64,000 nucleotides of DNA from NCBI RefSeq assembly GCF_003946165.1, contig NZ_RHOI01000002.1:84535-148534 (forward strand), written 5' to 3'. Positions 16,465 through 27,198 of this stretch are shown here, one piece after another. The translations under genes and the position numbers were made by a program. The notes under the pieces were generated by a model. It searched no databases, was not told the DNA's origin, and saw only the letters and a list, made by a program, of their open reading frames with translations. The DNA is from Lacticaseibacillus baoqingensis. Lineage in GTDB: Bacteria > Bacillota > Bacilli > Lactobacillales > Lactobacillaceae. Position 1 is the first letter of the stretch; each line of letters starts with the position of its first letter.

Positions 16465-17628
16465 ATGGACAAACAAATCTTATTGAGCGGTTTCGCCCAT
16501 CAATTCGGCCATGCGGCCACCGCGACCTTCTTTGCGCCTGGCCGCATCAACTTGATCGGTGAACACACCGATTACAATGGCGGCCATGTTTTCCCTTGTG
16601 CCATCAGTCTGGGGACTTATGCCGCGATCGCCAGCAATGAACAAGCGGCATTGCGCCTGTATTCGGCTAATTTTGCCGCTGCTGGTGTGATCACGCTTCC
16701 TTTGACCGCCTTAGCGCACGCCAAATCAGGCCGCTGGAGTGATTATTTTCAAGGTATGGCCCAGATCCTGCAACGGCATGGGGCGCAATTTGGGCATGGC
16801 TTAGATGTGTATATCCAAGGTGATCTGCCTAATGGGGCCGGGTTATCGTCTTCAGCATCGTTGGAGTTGCTGGCTGGCACGATTTTGAATACCACTTTTG
16901 ATTTAGGTTTTAGCCGCTTAGACTTGATCAAGTTTGGCCAAAACGTTGAAAATGAGTATATCGGCGTCAACTCAGGGATCATGGATCAGTTTGCGATTGG
17001 CATGGGCCAAGTTGACCATGCCACCTTCATGGATACCAATACGCTAGCTTATGAGTCTGTACCGATCGCGTTAGGCGAGCACGTGATCTTGATCATGAAC
17101 ACCAACAAGCGGCGCGAATTGACCGACTCCAAATATAACGAACGCCGCAGTGAATGCGAAGCCGCCTTGGCACGGCTGCAAACTCAACTCGATATCCGCA
17201 CGCTAGGCGATCTGGATGCGCAAACCTTCGATCAATATAGTTACTTGATTTATGATGCCACCTTGATTCGGCGCGCCCGCCATGCAGTCTTAGAAAACCA
17301 GCGCACCTTGCAAGCCGTCACGGCTTTAAAAGCAGGTGACTTAACCACCTTTTCCCATCTCGTTTCCGCTTCTGGGGTAAGCTTGGCGTATGATTATGAA
17401 GTCACCGGCAAAGAGCTGGATACCTTGGTCCAATCTGCCTTACAGCAGCCAGGCGTTTTAGGCGCCCGTATGACTGGGGCTGGGTTTGGCGGCTGCGCCA
17501 TCGCGATCGTCGAAAAAGCCGCCGTGCCGGCTGTCAAAGCGGCTGTCGGGGCCATTTATGCCAAAACCATCGGCTATGCGGCAGACTTTTATGTCGCAGA
17601 AATCGCCGACGGTCCCAAACAACTCTAA
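16465..17628 (+). CDS. galK: Galactokinase GalK
   Basis: A 387-aa GHMP-family kinase phosphorylating alpha-D-galactose at C1, the first Leloir step. It has the galactokinase signature GRINLIGEHTDYNGG, the ATP loop LPNGAGLSSSASLELLAG and the C-terminal GARMTGAGFGGCAIAIV. CAGGAGG precedes the ATG. It is second in galR-galK-galE-galT. Confidence 0.97.
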   Translation: MDKQILLSGFAHQFGHAATATFFAPGRINLIGEHTDYNGGHVFPCAISLGTYAAIASNEQAALRLYSANFAAAGVITLPLTALAHAKSGRWSDYFQGMAQILQRHGAQFGHGLDVYIQGDLPNGAGLSSSASLELLAGTILNTTFDLGFSRLDLIKFGQNVENEYIGVNSGIMDQFAIGMGQVDHATFMDTNTLAYESVPIALGEHVILIMNTNKRRELTDSKYNERRSECEAALARLQTQLDIRTLGDLDAQTFDQYSYLIYDATLIRRARHAVLENQRTLQAVTALKAGDLTTFSHLVSASGVSLAYDYEVTGKELDTLVQSALQQPGVLGARMTGAGFGGCAIAIVEKAAVPAVKAAVGAIYAKTIGYAADFYVAEIADGPKQL

Positions 17629-17666
17629 ACCCCAAACATCCCCCTATTTTGAAAGGAAGTTAAGCC

Positions 17667-18659
17667 ATGACAATTGCTGTTCTCGGCGGGGCCGGGTATA
17701 TCGGCTCACATACTGTTGCCCAACTCGTAAAAGCTGGTGAAGATGTGATCGTGCTTGATAACTTGATCACTGGCCATCGCCAAGCCGTCGCCAGTAAAGC
17801 GCGGTTTTATCAAGGCGATATTCGCGACTATCAATTTTTGAGCCAAGTCTTTACCCAAGAAAAAGTGACTGGGATCATTCACTTTGCCGCTTTTTCCATC
17901 GTCCCTGAATCGATGCAAGATCCCTTGAAATATTTCGATAACAATACCGGGGGCATGATCACGCTGTTGGAAGCGATGAAACAATTTGGTATTGATAAGA
18001 TCGTCTTTTCCTCAACTGCTGCCACTTATGGCGAACCCCAACAAGTGCCGATCCACGAAGATGATCCGCAGATCCCGACGAATCCTTACGGGGAATCGAA
18101 ATTAGCCATGGAAAAGATCATCAAGTGGGCCGATCAAGCTTATGGCATTCATTTCGTCGCCTTGCGCTACTTCAACGTGGCTGGTGCGATGCCAGATGGG
18201 ACTATCGGCGAAGATCATCATCCGGAAACGCATTTGATCCCGATCATTTTACAAGCCGCCGCTGGCACCCGGGATAATTTACAGATCTTTGGCGATGACT
18301 ATCCGACCAAAGATGGCACCAATGTCCGCGATTATGTGCATGTGGTCGATTTAGCCGATGCGCATATTTTGGCGATGCAATACCTGCAAGCCGGCAATCC
18401 TTCTGATGCCTTCAACCTTGGCTCAGCGACCGGATTTTCCAATCTTGAAATTTTGCATGCGGCGCGCCAAGTGACCGGCGAAGCGATCCCCGCCAAGATC
18501 GGGCCAAGGCGGCCAGGCGATCCAAGCACCTTGATTGCTGCCAGTGATAAAGCGCGCAAGGTCTTAGGGTGGCAACCGCATTTTGATGATGTTGAAGCCG
18601 TGATCAAAACCGCTTGGAACTGGCATCGGAGCCATCCAGAAGGGTATGGTGACCGGTAG
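17667..18659 (+). CDS. galE: UDP-glucose 4-epimerase GalE
   Basis: A 330-aa extended short-chain dehydrogenase interconverting UDP-galactose and UDP-glucose. The NAD-binding [20 protein letters not shown] and the catalytic YxxxK (YGESK) are present. GAAAGGAAG precedes the ATG. The stop TAG shares its last G with the GTG start of galT (TAGTG), giving translational coupling. Confidence 0.97.
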   Translation: MTIAVLGGAGYIGSHTVAQLVKAGEDVIVLDNLITGHRQAVASKARFYQGDIRDYQFLSQVFTQEKVTGIIHFAAFSIVPESMQDPLKYFDNNTGGMITLLEAMKQFGIDKIVFSSTAATYGEPQQVPIHEDDPQIPTNPYGESKLAMEKIIKWADQAYGIHFVALRYFNVAGAMPDGTIGEDHHPETHLIPIILQAAAGTRDNLQIFGDDYPTKDGTNVRDYVHVVDLADAHILAMQYLQAGNPSDAFNLGSATGFSNLEILHAARQVTGEAIPAKIGPRRPGDPSTLIAASDKARKVLGWQPHFDDVEAVIKTAWNWHRSHPEGYGDR

Positions 18660-20122
18660 TGAACGCTGTTTTGTCCCATGTTGATTATTGCTTGACACTT
18701 AATTCAGCTTTAACCCCAATGGATCGCGTCTACTTGACCAACCGCGTCTTAGCATTGGTCGGCGATGCTGCTTATGACTTACCGGCTAAAAGCACCCCCT
18801 TGGCGAATTTAGACGCTTTGATCCAATCAGCAGTCGATCACGGCGTTTGTGCCGACTTAGGCCCTGCGCGCCAAATTCTGGAAGCAGAATTGATGGCCCT
18901 TGGCACCCCCTTGCCGAGTCAAGCCAACGCCCATTTTTGGCAGCTTTACCAAGCATCACCTCAAACCGCCACAGACTGGTTTTTCGCCTTGTCGCAAGCG
19001 ACTAACTATATTCAAACCCGGGCGATCGCCAAAAATATCGGCTTTACCACGCCGACAACGTATGGCGACTTGGAGATCACGATCAATCTTTCTAAGCCGG
19101 AAAAAGATCCCAAAGCGATCGCCCAAGCCGCCAAAGTGCCGCAAAGCGGTTATCCCGCTTGCCAGCTTTGCCTTGAAAACGAAGGTTACACCGGGCGGCT
19201 TGATTACCCTGCGCGCGCCAATCATCGCATCATTCGCTTCTCCTTGGCAGGCAAGACTTGGGGATTTCAATACTCCCCTTATGCTTACTTCAACGAGCAC
19301 GCGATTTTTTTAGATTCGATCCATGAACCGATGCATATCAATGCCCAAACGTTCACCAACTTATTGGATCTGGTGACGTTGTTCCCACATTATTTCGTTG
19401 GCTCCAATGCAGATCTGCCGATCGTTGGCGGTTCAATGCTAGCCCATGAGCATTACCAAGGCGGCCGCCATCTTTTTGCCATGGCCAAAGCCAATGTGCA
19501 ACAAGCGATCGCATTACCGGGTTATGCCCAAGTGCGAGCAGGCATCGTCCACTGGCCGATGAGCGTCTTGCGCCTGACGAGTTCTGACCGCGTCGCACTG
19601 GCGCAAGCAGCCGAGCACATCCGCGCAGTCTGGGCAGACTATGATGACTCAAGCGTTGACATTCGCGCTTACGCGGCAGATAAAACGCCGCATCACACCG
19701 TTACGCCGATCGCGCGGCGGGTTGGCCACGACTATCAGCTTGACTTGGTCTTGCGCGACAATCAAACTTCAGCGCAATACCCTGATGGTATCTTCCATCC
19801 GCATCAAGACGTCCAACACATCAAAAAAGAAAATATCGGCTTGATCGAAGTCATGGGCTTGGCGATCTTGCCGGCGCGCTTACGCACTGAACTCGCCGAG
19901 GTGCGCAAGTATTTGCTCGCACAGCCGAACCACATCGCCGCGATCCATCAGCCTTGGGCAAAACAGCTCAAGCACCAATATACTTGGACAAAAGCCAATG
20001 CCGAACAACAGCTTCATCAAGCGGTCGGCCAAGTCTTTGCGCGCGTCCTTGAAGATGCTGGCGTCTTCAAGCAAACTCCCGCCGGCCAAGCCGCATTTGC
20101 CCGCTTTTGTGCGGCACTATAG
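18659..20122 (+). CDS. galT: UDP-glucose--hexose-1-phosphate uridylyltransferase GalT, type 2
   Basis: A 487-aa transferase of the Firmicute type-2 GalT family, which differs from the E. coli-type enzyme. It exchanges uridylyl groups between UDP-glucose and galactose 1-phosphate. Family features include the Cys-rich segment YPACQLCLENEGY, RIIRFSLAGKTWGFQYSPY and the nucleophilic-His region LPIVGGSMLAHEHYQGGRH. It starts at a GTG overlapping the galE stop and ends the gal operon. No galM is in the window. Confidence 0.96.
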   Translation: MNAVLSHVDYCLTLNSALTPMDRVYLTNRVLALVGDAAYDLPAKSTPLANLDALIQSAVDHGVCADLGPARQILEAELMALGTPLPSQANAHFWQLYQASPQTATDWFFALSQATNYIQTRAIAKNIGFTTPTTYGDLEITINLSKPEKDPKAIAQAAKVPQSGYPACQLCLENEGYTGRLDYPARANHRIIRFSLAGKTWGFQYSPYAYFNEHAIFLDSIHEPMHINAQTFTNLLDLVTLFPHYFVGSNADLPIVGGSMLAHEHYQGGRHLFAMAKANVQQAIALPGYAQVRAGIVHWPMSVLRLTSSDRVALAQAAEHIRAVWADYDDSSVDIRAYAADKTPHHTVTPIARRVGHDYQLDLVLRDNQTSAQYPDGIFHPHQDVQHIKKENIGLIEVMGLAILPARLRTELAEVRKYLLAQPNHIAAIHQPWAKQLKHQYTWTKANAEQQLHQAVGQVFARVLEDAGVFKQTPAGQAAFARFCAAL

Positions 20123-20292
20123 GGTGGCTTTATTAGCGCGTGACAAAATCGTCGGCTCACCGGCATCTTTTCTTCACATCCTGACGGTAATATTACCTTT
20201 ATAGAAATGAGTTACCCCCTTATTTCTACCCCGCTTTATCATTAGCCAGGCAAGCTAGCTTGCCACCCCCTAAGTTTGACCCTACCCTTTTG

Positions 20293-20316
20293 CCACCCAG
20301 AAATGGGTGGTTTTTT
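20293..20316 (+). terminator. Terminator of the gal operon
   Basis: CCACCC-AGAAAT-GGGTGG followed by six T residues, 170 bp after galT. The 170 bp before it hold nothing else that I can support. Confidence 0.85.
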
Positions 20317-20324
20317 GTGCAAAG

Positions 20325-20354
20325 CAAAAAAAGACCCGCCTAAAGGCGAGTCTT
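20325..20354 (-). terminator. Terminator of rpsF-ssb-rpsR
   Basis: On the minus strand AGACTCGCC-TTTA-GGCGGGTCT is followed by TTTTTTT. It lies 14 bp after the rpsR stop. Confidence 0.88.
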
Positions 20355-20367
20355 TTGAACCGGATGC

Positions 20368-20604
20368 TTAGTCTTCCGCAACGAAAGGCAGCAAGCCCAT
20401 GATCCGGGCGCGCTTGATCGCAATGGTCAACTTACGTTGGTTCTTGGCGCTGGTGCCAGTCACACGACGAGGTAAGATCTTACCACGTTCGGAGACGAAG
20501 CGTTCCAACAAGTTTGTGTCTTTGTAATCGATATATTCGATATGGTTAGCGGCGATGAAGTCGACTTTGCGACGACGACGGCCACCACGGCGTTGTTGTG
20601 CCAT
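20368..20604 (-). CDS. rpsR: 30S ribosomal protein bS18
   Basis: A 78-aa primary rRNA-binding protein that forms a heterodimer with bS6. It begins [17 protein letters not shown] and keeps [22 protein letters not shown]. The start ATG 20604 lies 8 bp after AAAGGAG, and an upstream in-frame ATG is disregarded. Last gene of rpsF-ssb-rpsR. Confidence 0.98.
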   Translation of the reverse strand: MAQQRRGGRRRRKVDFIAANHIEYIDYKDTNLLERFVSERGKILPRRVTGTSAKNQRKLTIAIKRARIMGLLPFVAED

Positions 20605-20631
20605 GAATGTCACTCCTTTTCACTGGATTCT

Positions 20632-21237
20632 TTAGAATGGTAAGTCATCATCTGAAATATCGATCGGTTGGCCGTTATTAGCAAACGGATCGTTATTATT
20701 ATTCGCGGCGTTATTGCCAGCGCCAAAGGACGGTTGACTGTTGTTGCCAGCCGCATTGTTGTCGCTGCCGCCGTTACTAGATGATGGCTGCGGGGCGGAG
20801 TTTTGATTCCCACCAAAATTATTCGCAGACGCCGGTTGTTGTCCGCCAAAATTGTTTTGGCCGCCGAAGTTTTGATTGTTCCCAGATGCTGGTTCCTGTG
20901 GACGTGCTTCCGTAACTGCACGTGATTCCAGCAAGGCAAAGTTTTCAACGACAACTTCGGTCACGTAAACCCGTTGGCCTTGGTTGTTTTCATAGTTCCG
21001 GACCTGTAAATGGCCCATTACGCCGATCATCGAACCTTTGCGCGTAAAATTACTGAGATTCTCAGCACTCTTACGCCAGATCACACAGTTAATGAAGTCC
21101 GTTTCGCGTTGCCCTTGAGCGTTCGTAAATTGTCGATCAACGGCAATTGTGAACGACCCAACAGCGGTACCGCTTTGGGTATAGCGCAACTCGACATCCC
21201 GCGTTAAGCGGCCCGTTAAAGATACACTATTGATCAT
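20632..21237 (-). CDS. ssb: Single-stranded DNA-binding protein SSB
   Basis: A 201-aa SSB with an OB-fold N-terminus ([20 protein letters not shown], residues 1 to about 108), a long Gln/Asn/Gly-rich linker of low complexity, and the canonical acidic tip DISDDDLPF that recruits replication and repair partners. It lies between rpsF and rpsR, the standard Firmicute order. Confidence 0.98.
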   Translation of the reverse strand: MINSVSLTGRLTRDVELRYTQSGTAVGSFTIAVDRQFTNAQGQRETDFINCVIWRKSAENLSNFTRKGSMIGVMGHLQVRNYENNQGQRVYVTEVVVENFALLESRAVTEARPQEPASGNNQNFGGQNNFGGQQPASANNFGGNQNSAPQPSSSNGGSDNNAAGNNSQPSFGAGNNAANNNNDPFANNGQPIDISDDDLPF

Positions 21238-21283
21238 CCCTCTAGCTCCCCTCTATAAAGCGAATGCTTTCGCTTGATACGAA

Positions 21284-21580
21284 TTAGTCTTCGCGCTTAA
21301 CGATCATGTGACGCAACATGTCGCCAGAGATCTTAGATAAGCGGTCGAATTCATTGATCGCAGCATCGTTTTCTGCAGTAACGTTCACAATGTGATACGT
21401 TCCTTCAGTATACTTAGCGATTTCATATGCGAACTTACGCTTTTGCCAATCCTTAGAATCAATGATGGTAGCACCATTATCCTTTAAAATATTGTCAAAA
21501 CGTTCGACCAACGCTGCTTTGCCTTCTTCATCCATATCAGGACGGATGATGTAGGTAATTTCATACTTGGTTTCAGCCAT
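21284..21580 (-). CDS. rpsF: 30S ribosomal protein bS6
   Basis: A 98-aa protein starting [20 protein letters not shown], with [20 protein letters not shown] and a C-terminal [12 protein letters not shown]. The frame is open 11 codons further, but AAGGAGGTGA directly upstream of ATG 21580 sets the start. First gene of the operon, behind an S6:S18-type leader. Confidence 0.98.
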   Translation of the reverse strand: MAETKYEITYIIRPDMDEEGKAALVERFDNILKDNGATIIDSKDWQKRKFAYEIAKYTEGTYHIVNVTAENDAAINEFDRLSKISGDMLRHMIVKRED

Positions 21581-21600
21581 TTGACGATTCACCTCCTTAT

Positions 21601-21699
21601 GGACTTTGGCCAACGGTCACCCGCTGGCAAGGAGTCGATGGCCGAGACGGCCATATACTCACAAACTAGAATTCTATCATACCCCAAGCAATAACTCAA
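21601..21699 (-). promoter_or_regulatory. rpsF promoter and putative S6:S18 leader
   Basis: On the minus strand TTGAGT (21699-21694), 17 bp, TAGAAT (21676-21671) form a good promoter. Two leader hairpins follow: ATGGCC-GTCTC-GGCCAT (21654-21638) and TTGCCAGCGG-GTGA-CCGTTGGCCAA (about 21631-21606) just before the SD. The second has the GC-rich stem with an internal CCG expected of the autoregulatory S6:S18 binding site. The assignment is by position and shape only. Confidence 0.55.
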
Positions 21700-21764
21700 C
21701 TGCTATCGACGCTGTCTTAGTGCGACAATCAAAAGATTACGGATAACTGACCGCTTTTTCCGCC

Positions 21765-22451
21765 TTACAAGCTGACAGTTTGGATCTGCATGATATTTTT
21801 ATTCAGCGAGATATCTTCAATGATGTCAGGAAGATTTAGATCCCTGGGGACGGAGATCTCATAAATATTGACGTAAATCGATTCATCCGCATTTTGGGTC
21901 ACACGGAAGTTGACGTCATTGACTTCGACATGATGGGTCTCAAAATAGTCCTGGATGAACTGCTTCGTTTCTAACTTATGCCGGTACTTGATCTCAATGC
22001 GCTTCATGGCATTAACGTGCACGATACGCTTCAAGAAAACCAACACCAAAATGATCGCTACGGTACTTGGCACCGCAATATCATAATCTCCCATGCCGAT
22101 CGCTAAGCCTAGACCCGCTACCGCCCATAAGCTGGCGGCAGTCGTTAACCCGCGCACGGTGCGATGCTGGACCATGATCGTCCCAGCCCCTAAAAACCCA
22201 ATGCCCGAAACGACTTGAGCGATCAACCGCGCATCATCAGCGCGCAAGACACCATTGAGCTTGGGATATTGCATCGCGGTATTCAACGCGTTAAAGCCGA
22301 TCTCTTTTTGAACCAACGCAATGATGCATGCCCCTAAACAAACTAAGACATGGGTCTTCATCCCTGCCGGCCGGTTCTTATGTTCGCGATCATACCCGAT
22401 CACTGCCGCTACTAAAATCGCCAAAGCCAAGCGCCCGACGATTTCTAACAA
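21765..22451 (-). CDS. MgtC/SapB-family membrane protein
   Basis: A 228-aa protein with five N-terminal TM helices carrying the MgtC signature (IGYDREHKNRPAGMKTHVLVC and VSGIGFLGAGTIM) and an ACT-like cytosolic C-terminal domain. The family is linked to magnesium limitation and acid survival, and its exact activity is unsettled. The only standard start is TTG 22451, yet AAAAGGAG lies 25 bp upstream. In-frame homology-like residues (TFKLS) extend up to an ACG at 22466, 10 bp from that SD, so the true start may be longer and non-canonical. Confidence 0.87.
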   Translation of the reverse strand: MLEIVGRLALAILVAAVIGYDREHKNRPAGMKTHVLVCLGACIIALVQKEIGFNALNTAMQYPKLNGVLRADDARLIAQVVSGIGFLGAGTIMVQHRTVRGLTTAASLWAVAGLGLAIGMGDYDIAVPSTVAIILVLVFLKRIVHVNAMKRIEIKYRHKLETKQFIQDYFETHHVEVNDVNFRVTQNADESIYVNIYEISVPRDLNLPDIIEDISLNKNIMQIQTVSL

Positions 22452-22492
22452 ACTTAATTTAAACGTTTCTTGCTCACTCCTTTTTAAAACGA

Positions 22493-22520
22493 AAAACAGC
22501 CAAGGCAGGCCTTGGCTGTT
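22493..22520 (-). terminator. Terminator of yaaA-recF-gyrB-gyrA
   Basis: On the minus strand AACAGCCAAGG-CCTG-CCTTGGCTGTT is followed by TTTCGTTTT. It lies 9 bp after the gyrA stop and directly upstream of the mgtC SD. Confidence 0.87.
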
Positions 22521-22529
22521 TCCACAGTA

Positions 22530-25130
22530 CTATTGGGCGTCATCATCGTCATCAGGTTGATCCGCTTGTGCGCGTCGCAGTAATTCATCGACTTGCGCAT
22601 CCGCGTCCCCTGCTGGTGATTCGCCGCCGACTGAGGCCTCACCAGCGCCGTTAGCAGGCGTTGTTGCTGTGGCATCGGCATCTTCTGGATCTGGCGTTTG
22701 GGCTAGTTTAGCGACCGTGACGACCTTAGTGCCTTCATCGACTCGCATCAAGCGTACGCCTAAGGTGGCCCGACCAGTTTGAGAGACATTTTCGATGTTA
22801 AAGCGGATCATGACCCCGGCATCCGTTACTGCCATGATGTCTTCATCACCTAAGACGGTGGTAACGATTGCCAATGGACCGTTCTTTTCGGTGACATTAG
22901 CCGTCTTGATCCCTTTACCGCCGCGGCCTTTGATCGGATATTCTGCCGCTGCAGTGCGCTTACCATAACCTTTTTCCGAAACTACGAAGACTTCAGCATC
23001 TGGAGTCAACACATCTGCGCCAACAACATAGTCGCCTTCGCGCAGGCGAATACCGCGTACCCCGGTGGCACTGCGACCCATGCTGCGCACATCGGCTTCC
23101 TTGAAGGTCACAGAATAGCCGCTATGGGTCCCGATCAGCATCGTATCGTCACCGCTAGTCAAGATCACCCGACTGAGTTCGTCTTCATCTTTCATGTTCA
23201 ACGCGATGAGCCCATTCTTGCGAATATTGAGGAACTCACTGACTGGCGTCCGCTTGACGACCCCATGTTTGGTCACGAAGAACAAGTACTTGCTGTCGAC
23301 TTCGTCATCATCGTGATGGACGTTGATCACCGTTTGGACTTTTTCGTTATTGTCGACCCCTAACAAATTAATGATCGGAATGCCCTTTGCCGTCCGCCCA
23401 TATTCTGGGATCTCATAACCCTTCGCGCGATAAACCTTGCCGGAATTCGTGAAGAATAACAACACGTCATGCGTCGATGTGGAGATCAAATGCTCCACGA
23501 AATCATCATCATGCACGCCGGTTCCTTGGATCCCGCGGCCGCCACGGTTTTGCGTCTTGAATTCATCAGCCGGCAAGCGCTTGACGTAACCGTTGTGGGT
23601 TAAGGTGATCACCACGGTTTCTTCTTCGATCAAGTCTTCGTCTTCAATATTCAAGTCTTCGCCAACCAGCAGCTCGGTGCGCCGCTTGTCCCCGAATTTG
23701 CGTTGAATATCCAACAATTCATCATAAATAATCTGGTGAACACGTTCTGGCTTGGCCAAAATATCCTTGTAGTCGGCAATGGCAGTGCGGATATCGCCTA
23801 ATTCATTTTCGACTTTATCGCGTTCCAAACCAGTCAGACGCACCAGCCGCATGTCCAAAATAGCTTGGCTTTGCTTATCAGACAAGTCATACTTGTCCAT
23901 CAAAACCACTTTAGCCTTATCACCCGTTTCACTTGAACGAATGATATTGATGATCGCGTCGATATGATCCAAGGCGATCTTCAAGCCTTCCAAGATATGT
24001 TCGCGGGCTTGGGCTTTTTTCAACTCGAATTGCGTCCGCCGCCGGATCACTTGCTCTTGATGCTGCAAATAATATTGCAAGATCGCCTTTAAGCTCAAGG
24101 TCTTAGGCGCACCATTAACGATGGCAACCATATTGAACGAAAAGCCGGTCTGCAGCGGCGTCAACTTGAATAAATTATTCAAGACCACGCTGGCAGACAT
24201 ATCACGGCGGATATCGATCGTGATCCGCATCCCATCGCGATCAGATTCGTCGTTAAGATCGGTGATCCCTTCGATCTTCTTTTCCCGGGCTAATTCAGCG
24301 ATCCGCTCAACCAGCTTGGCTTTGTTGACCATATAGGGAATCTCGTTAACAATGATCCGTTCTTTACCGGATTTTTCAGTCACGATCTCGGTTTTAGCCC
24401 GGACGGTGATGGTCCCCTTACCGGTTTCATAAGCGCGCCGGATCCCAGACTTGCCCAGCACTAACGCGCCAGTAGGAAAATCTGGGCCTGGCAGCGCCGT
24501 CATCAAGTCGGCCGTCGTGGCTTCTGGATTATCCATCAAAATATGCAGTGCCGAGATCACTTCTGAAAGGTTATGCGGGGGAATATTGGTGGTCATCCCC
24601 ACGGCGATCCCTGTGGCACCATTAACTAACAGGTTAGGAAAACGCGCCGGCAACACGACCGGTTCTTTTTCGGTGCCATCATAGTTGTCTTGATAATCGA
24701 TGGTATCTTTGTTGATGTCGCGCAACATCTCCATCGTGATCTTGCTCATACGGGCTTCGGTGTACCGCATCGCGGCCGCCCCATCACCATCGACAGAGCC
24801 AAAGTTCCCGTGCCCGTCGACGAGCATGTAACGATAAGAGAAGTCTTGCGCCATTCGCACCATGCCTTCGTAAATCGAAGAATCCCCGTGTGGGTGGTAT
24901 TTCCCCATCACATCCCCAACGATACGGGCAGATTTTTTATATGGTTTTTCTGGGGTGACCCCCAGTTCATTCATCCCATATAAGATCCGGCGTTGCACCG
25001 GCTTGAGGCCATCGCGTACATCAGGCAAAGCCCGCGCCACGATCACGCTCATCGCGTATTCGAGGAACGATGTCTTCATCGTTTGAGCCAGATTCACATT
25101 CGTAATACGGCTCTCTTGGCGATCATCCAT
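22530..25130 (-). CDS. gyrA: DNA gyrase subunit A
   Basis: An 866-aa breakage-reunion subunit. The quinolone region [15 protein letters not shown] has the susceptible Ser and Glu. The catalytic Tyr is in AAMRYTEAR. The C-terminal beta-pinwheel carries the GyrA box as QNRGGRG rather than QRRGGKG. The tail is acidic and ends in an Asp run. ATG 25130 follows AAGGGAG (about 11 bp). A TTG seven codons upstream lacks an SD. Confidence 0.98.
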   Translation of the reverse strand: MDDRQESRITNVNLAQTMKTSFLEYAMSVIVARALPDVRDGLKPVQRRILYGMNELGVTPEKPYKKSARIVGDVMGKYHPHGDSSIYEGMVRMAQDFSYRYMLVDGHGNFGSVDGDGAAAMRYTEARMSKITMEMLRDINKDTIDYQDNYDGTEKEPVVLPARFPNLLVNGATGIAVGMTTNIPPHNLSEVISALHILMDNPEATTADLMTALPGPDFPTGALVLGKSGIRRAYETGKGTITVRAKTEIVTEKSGKERIIVNEIPYMVNKAKLVERIAELAREKKIEGITDLNDESDRDGMRITIDIRRDMSASVVLNNLFKLTPLQTGFSFNMVAIVNGAPKTLSLKAILQYYLQHQEQVIRRRTQFELKKAQAREHILEGLKIALDHIDAIINIIRSSETGDKAKVVLMDKYDLSDKQSQAILDMRLVRLTGLERDKVENELGDIRTAIADYKDILAKPERVHQIIYDELLDIQRKFGDKRRTELLVGEDLNIEDEDLIEEETVVITLTHNGYVKRLPADEFKTQNRGGRGIQGTGVHDDDFVEHLISTSTHDVLLFFTNSGKVYRAKGYEIPEYGRTAKGIPIINLLGVDNNEKVQTVINVHHDDDEVDSKYLFFVTKHGVVKRTPVSEFLNIRKNGLIALNMKDEDELSRVILTSGDDTMLIGTHSGYSVTFKEADVRSMGRSATGVRGIRLREGDYVVGADVLTPDAEVFVVSEKGYGKRTAAAEYPIKGRGGKGIKTANVTEKNGPLAIVTTVLGDEDIMAVTDAGVMIRFNIENVSQTGRATLGVRLMRVDEGTKVVTVAKLAQTPDPEDADATATTPANGAGEASVGGESPAGDADAQVDELLRRAQADQPDDDDDAQ

Positions 25131-25203
25131 TGACGGTATTGCTCCCTTCAAAAAATTCTATGCTGCACTTACCCCTAAATGCGGCTTGCTGCGCTGTGTG
25201 GAT

Positions 25204-27165
25204 TTAAGCATCGATGTTTTTGGCGTCGACGTAGACAGCGTTGTCTTCGATAAATTTGCGGCGCGGTTCGACTTTATCGCCCATCAACATATCAAAAATG
25301 TTGTCTGCTTGTTCCGCATCTTCAGGCGATACCCGCAACAGTCGCCGCTTGTCTGGATCCATCGTCGTGTCCCACAATTGTGAGGCGTCCATTTCACCAA
25401 GCCCTTTGTACCGCTGAATCTCAGGTTTAGGACTCGGCTGCAAGCTGCCTAAAACTTCTTGCAGCTCTTCATCAGAATCGATATAGCGCATCATCTTCCC
25501 TTGGCGCACCCGATACAAAGGTGGTTGCGCGATATAAACGAAGCCCGCTTCCAACAATGGCCGCATATAACGATAGATCAAGGTCAACAATAGTGTCCGG
25601 ATATGGGCGCCATCGACATCGGCATCAGTCATGATGATCAACTTGTGATACCGAGCCTTTTTCACGTCAAATTCTTCGCCAAAACCAGTCCCCATCGCAG
25701 TAAACAAGGTCCGAATTTCTTCATTGGCCAAGATCCGTTCCATGCTGGCCTTTTCAACGTTCAAGATTTTCCCACGAATCGGTAAGATCGCTTGGGTCAA
25801 CCGTGAACGGCCGGTTTTCGCAGAACCACCGGCAGAATCCCCTTCGACGATGAACAATTCAGAAATCTCTGGGTCCTTGCTGGAGTTATCGGCTAACTTA
25901 CCAGGCAAGTTAGAAATCTCTAATCCAGACTTCTTGCGGGTCACTTCCCGTGCACGCTTGGCAGCAGCGCGCGCTTTGCTGGCTAACAATGCCTTGTCAA
26001 CGACTTGGCGCGCTTGGGCAGGGTGTTCCATCAAATATTTAGCAAAGTGTTCTGAAAAAGTCCGATCAGTGACGGTCCGAGCATCAGCATTGCCTAACTT
26101 AGTCTTGGTTTGCCCTTCAAACTGCGGATCGGGATGCTTGACCGAAACAACAGCGGTCATGCCTTCACGCACATCTTCACCGGATAAGCTTTCATCATTA
26201 TCTTTAAGCTGACCTGACTTATGGGCATAATCATTGATCACCCGTGTCAAAGCTGTCTTAAAGCCGGTTTCATGTGTCCCACCTTCGTAGGTATGGATAT
26301 TGTTGGCAAATGTCATCAAGTTTGTGTGGTAGTCATCGGTATATTGCAACGCCACTTCAACCGTGATGCCTTTTGCTTGTCCTTCAACATAGATGGGTTC
26401 TTCTAAGACTGGGGTCTTGCCTTTATCCAAGAAGGCCACGTATTCTTTGATGCCGCCTTCATAGTGGAAAACCAACTTCTCATGAGTTTCCGCCCGCTTA
26501 TCGGTAAAGGTCAGCTTCAAGCCCTTGTTCAAAAAGGCCAGCTCACGGATCCGCTGCGTTAAGATCTTGTCATCATAGGTGGTGGTTTCAGTAAAGATAT
26601 CCGGATCTGGGATAAAATGAACCTTCGTCCCATGCGCATGTGCCGGCGCTTCACCAATGACTTTCATCTTGGTTTTGACCTTGCCGCGGCTGAAGTCCAT
26701 ATAATAATATTTACCGCCATGGCTGACCGTCACATCCAAGCTGGTTGACAAAGCGTTGACTACTGATGCCCCAACCCCATGCAACCCGCCAGAGACTTTA
26801 TAACCGCCGCCGCCGAATTTCCCACCCGCATGCAAGATGGTGAAAACTGTTTCCAGCGCTGGCAAGCCGGTTTGCCGTTGGATATCTACCGGGATCCCCC
26901 GGCCGTCATCAAACACAGTGACCGAATTGTCTGGTTCTACCGTGACGTCGATCGTCGAAGCAAAACCAGCTAAAGCCTCATCGATCCCGTTATCAATAAT
27001 TTCCCACACCAAATGGTGCAGACCTTGGGTGCTAGTCGAGCCAATATACATCCCTGGCCGCTTACGCACGGCTTCGAGGCCTTCTAAGACTTGGATCTGG
27101 CTGGCATCATATTCAGCGGCTTTTTCTTCTTTGGCTTCTAACTGTGCCTCTTCTTTATCAGTCAC
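25204..27165 (-). CDS. gyrB: DNA gyrase subunit B
   Basis: A 653-aa ATPase subunit. GHKL motifs ([36 protein letters not shown]), [21 protein letters not shown] and DADVDGAHI are all present. Initiation is at GTG 27165, 8 bp after AAGGAGG. The frame upstream is open but lies before the SD. It is followed 73 bp later by gyrA. Confidence 0.98.
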   Translation of the reverse strand: MTDKEEAQLEAKEEKAAEYDASQIQVLEGLEAVRKRPGMYIGSTSTQGLHHLVWEIIDNGIDEALAGFASTIDVTVEPDNSVTVFDDGRGIPVDIQRQTGLPALETVFTILHAGGKFGGGGYKVSGGLHGVGASVVNALSTSLDVTVSHGGKYYYMDFSRGKVKTKMKVIGEAPAHAHGTKVHFIPDPDIFTETTTYDDKILTQRIRELAFLNKGLKLTFTDKRAETHEKLVFHYEGGIKEYVAFLDKGKTPVLEEPIYVEGQAKGITVEVALQYTDDYHTNLMTFANNIHTYEGGTHETGFKTALTRVINDYAHKSGQLKDNDESLSGEDVREGMTAVVSVKHPDPQFEGQTKTKLGNADARTVTDRTFSEHFAKYLMEHPAQARQVVDKALLASKARAAAKRAREVTRKKSGLEISNLPGKLADNSSKDPEISELFIVEGDSAGGSAKTGRSRLTQAILPIRGKILNVEKASMERILANEEIRTLFTAMGTGFGEEFDVKKARYHKLIIMTDADVDGAHIRTLLLTLIYRYMRPLLEAGFVYIAQPPLYRVRQGKMMRYIDSDEELQEVLGSLQPSPKPEIQRYKGLGEMDASQLWDTTMDPDKRRLLRVSPEDAEQADNIFDMLMGDKVEPRRKFIEDNAVYVDAKNIDA

Positions 27166-27198
27166 GCATAGTTCCTCCTTGAACACGCAAGCCTAAGC

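Noticed and set aside
19353..19652. Antisense frames within galT
   Set aside because: Shadow frames without ribosome-binding sites, and galT is complete and uninterrupted.
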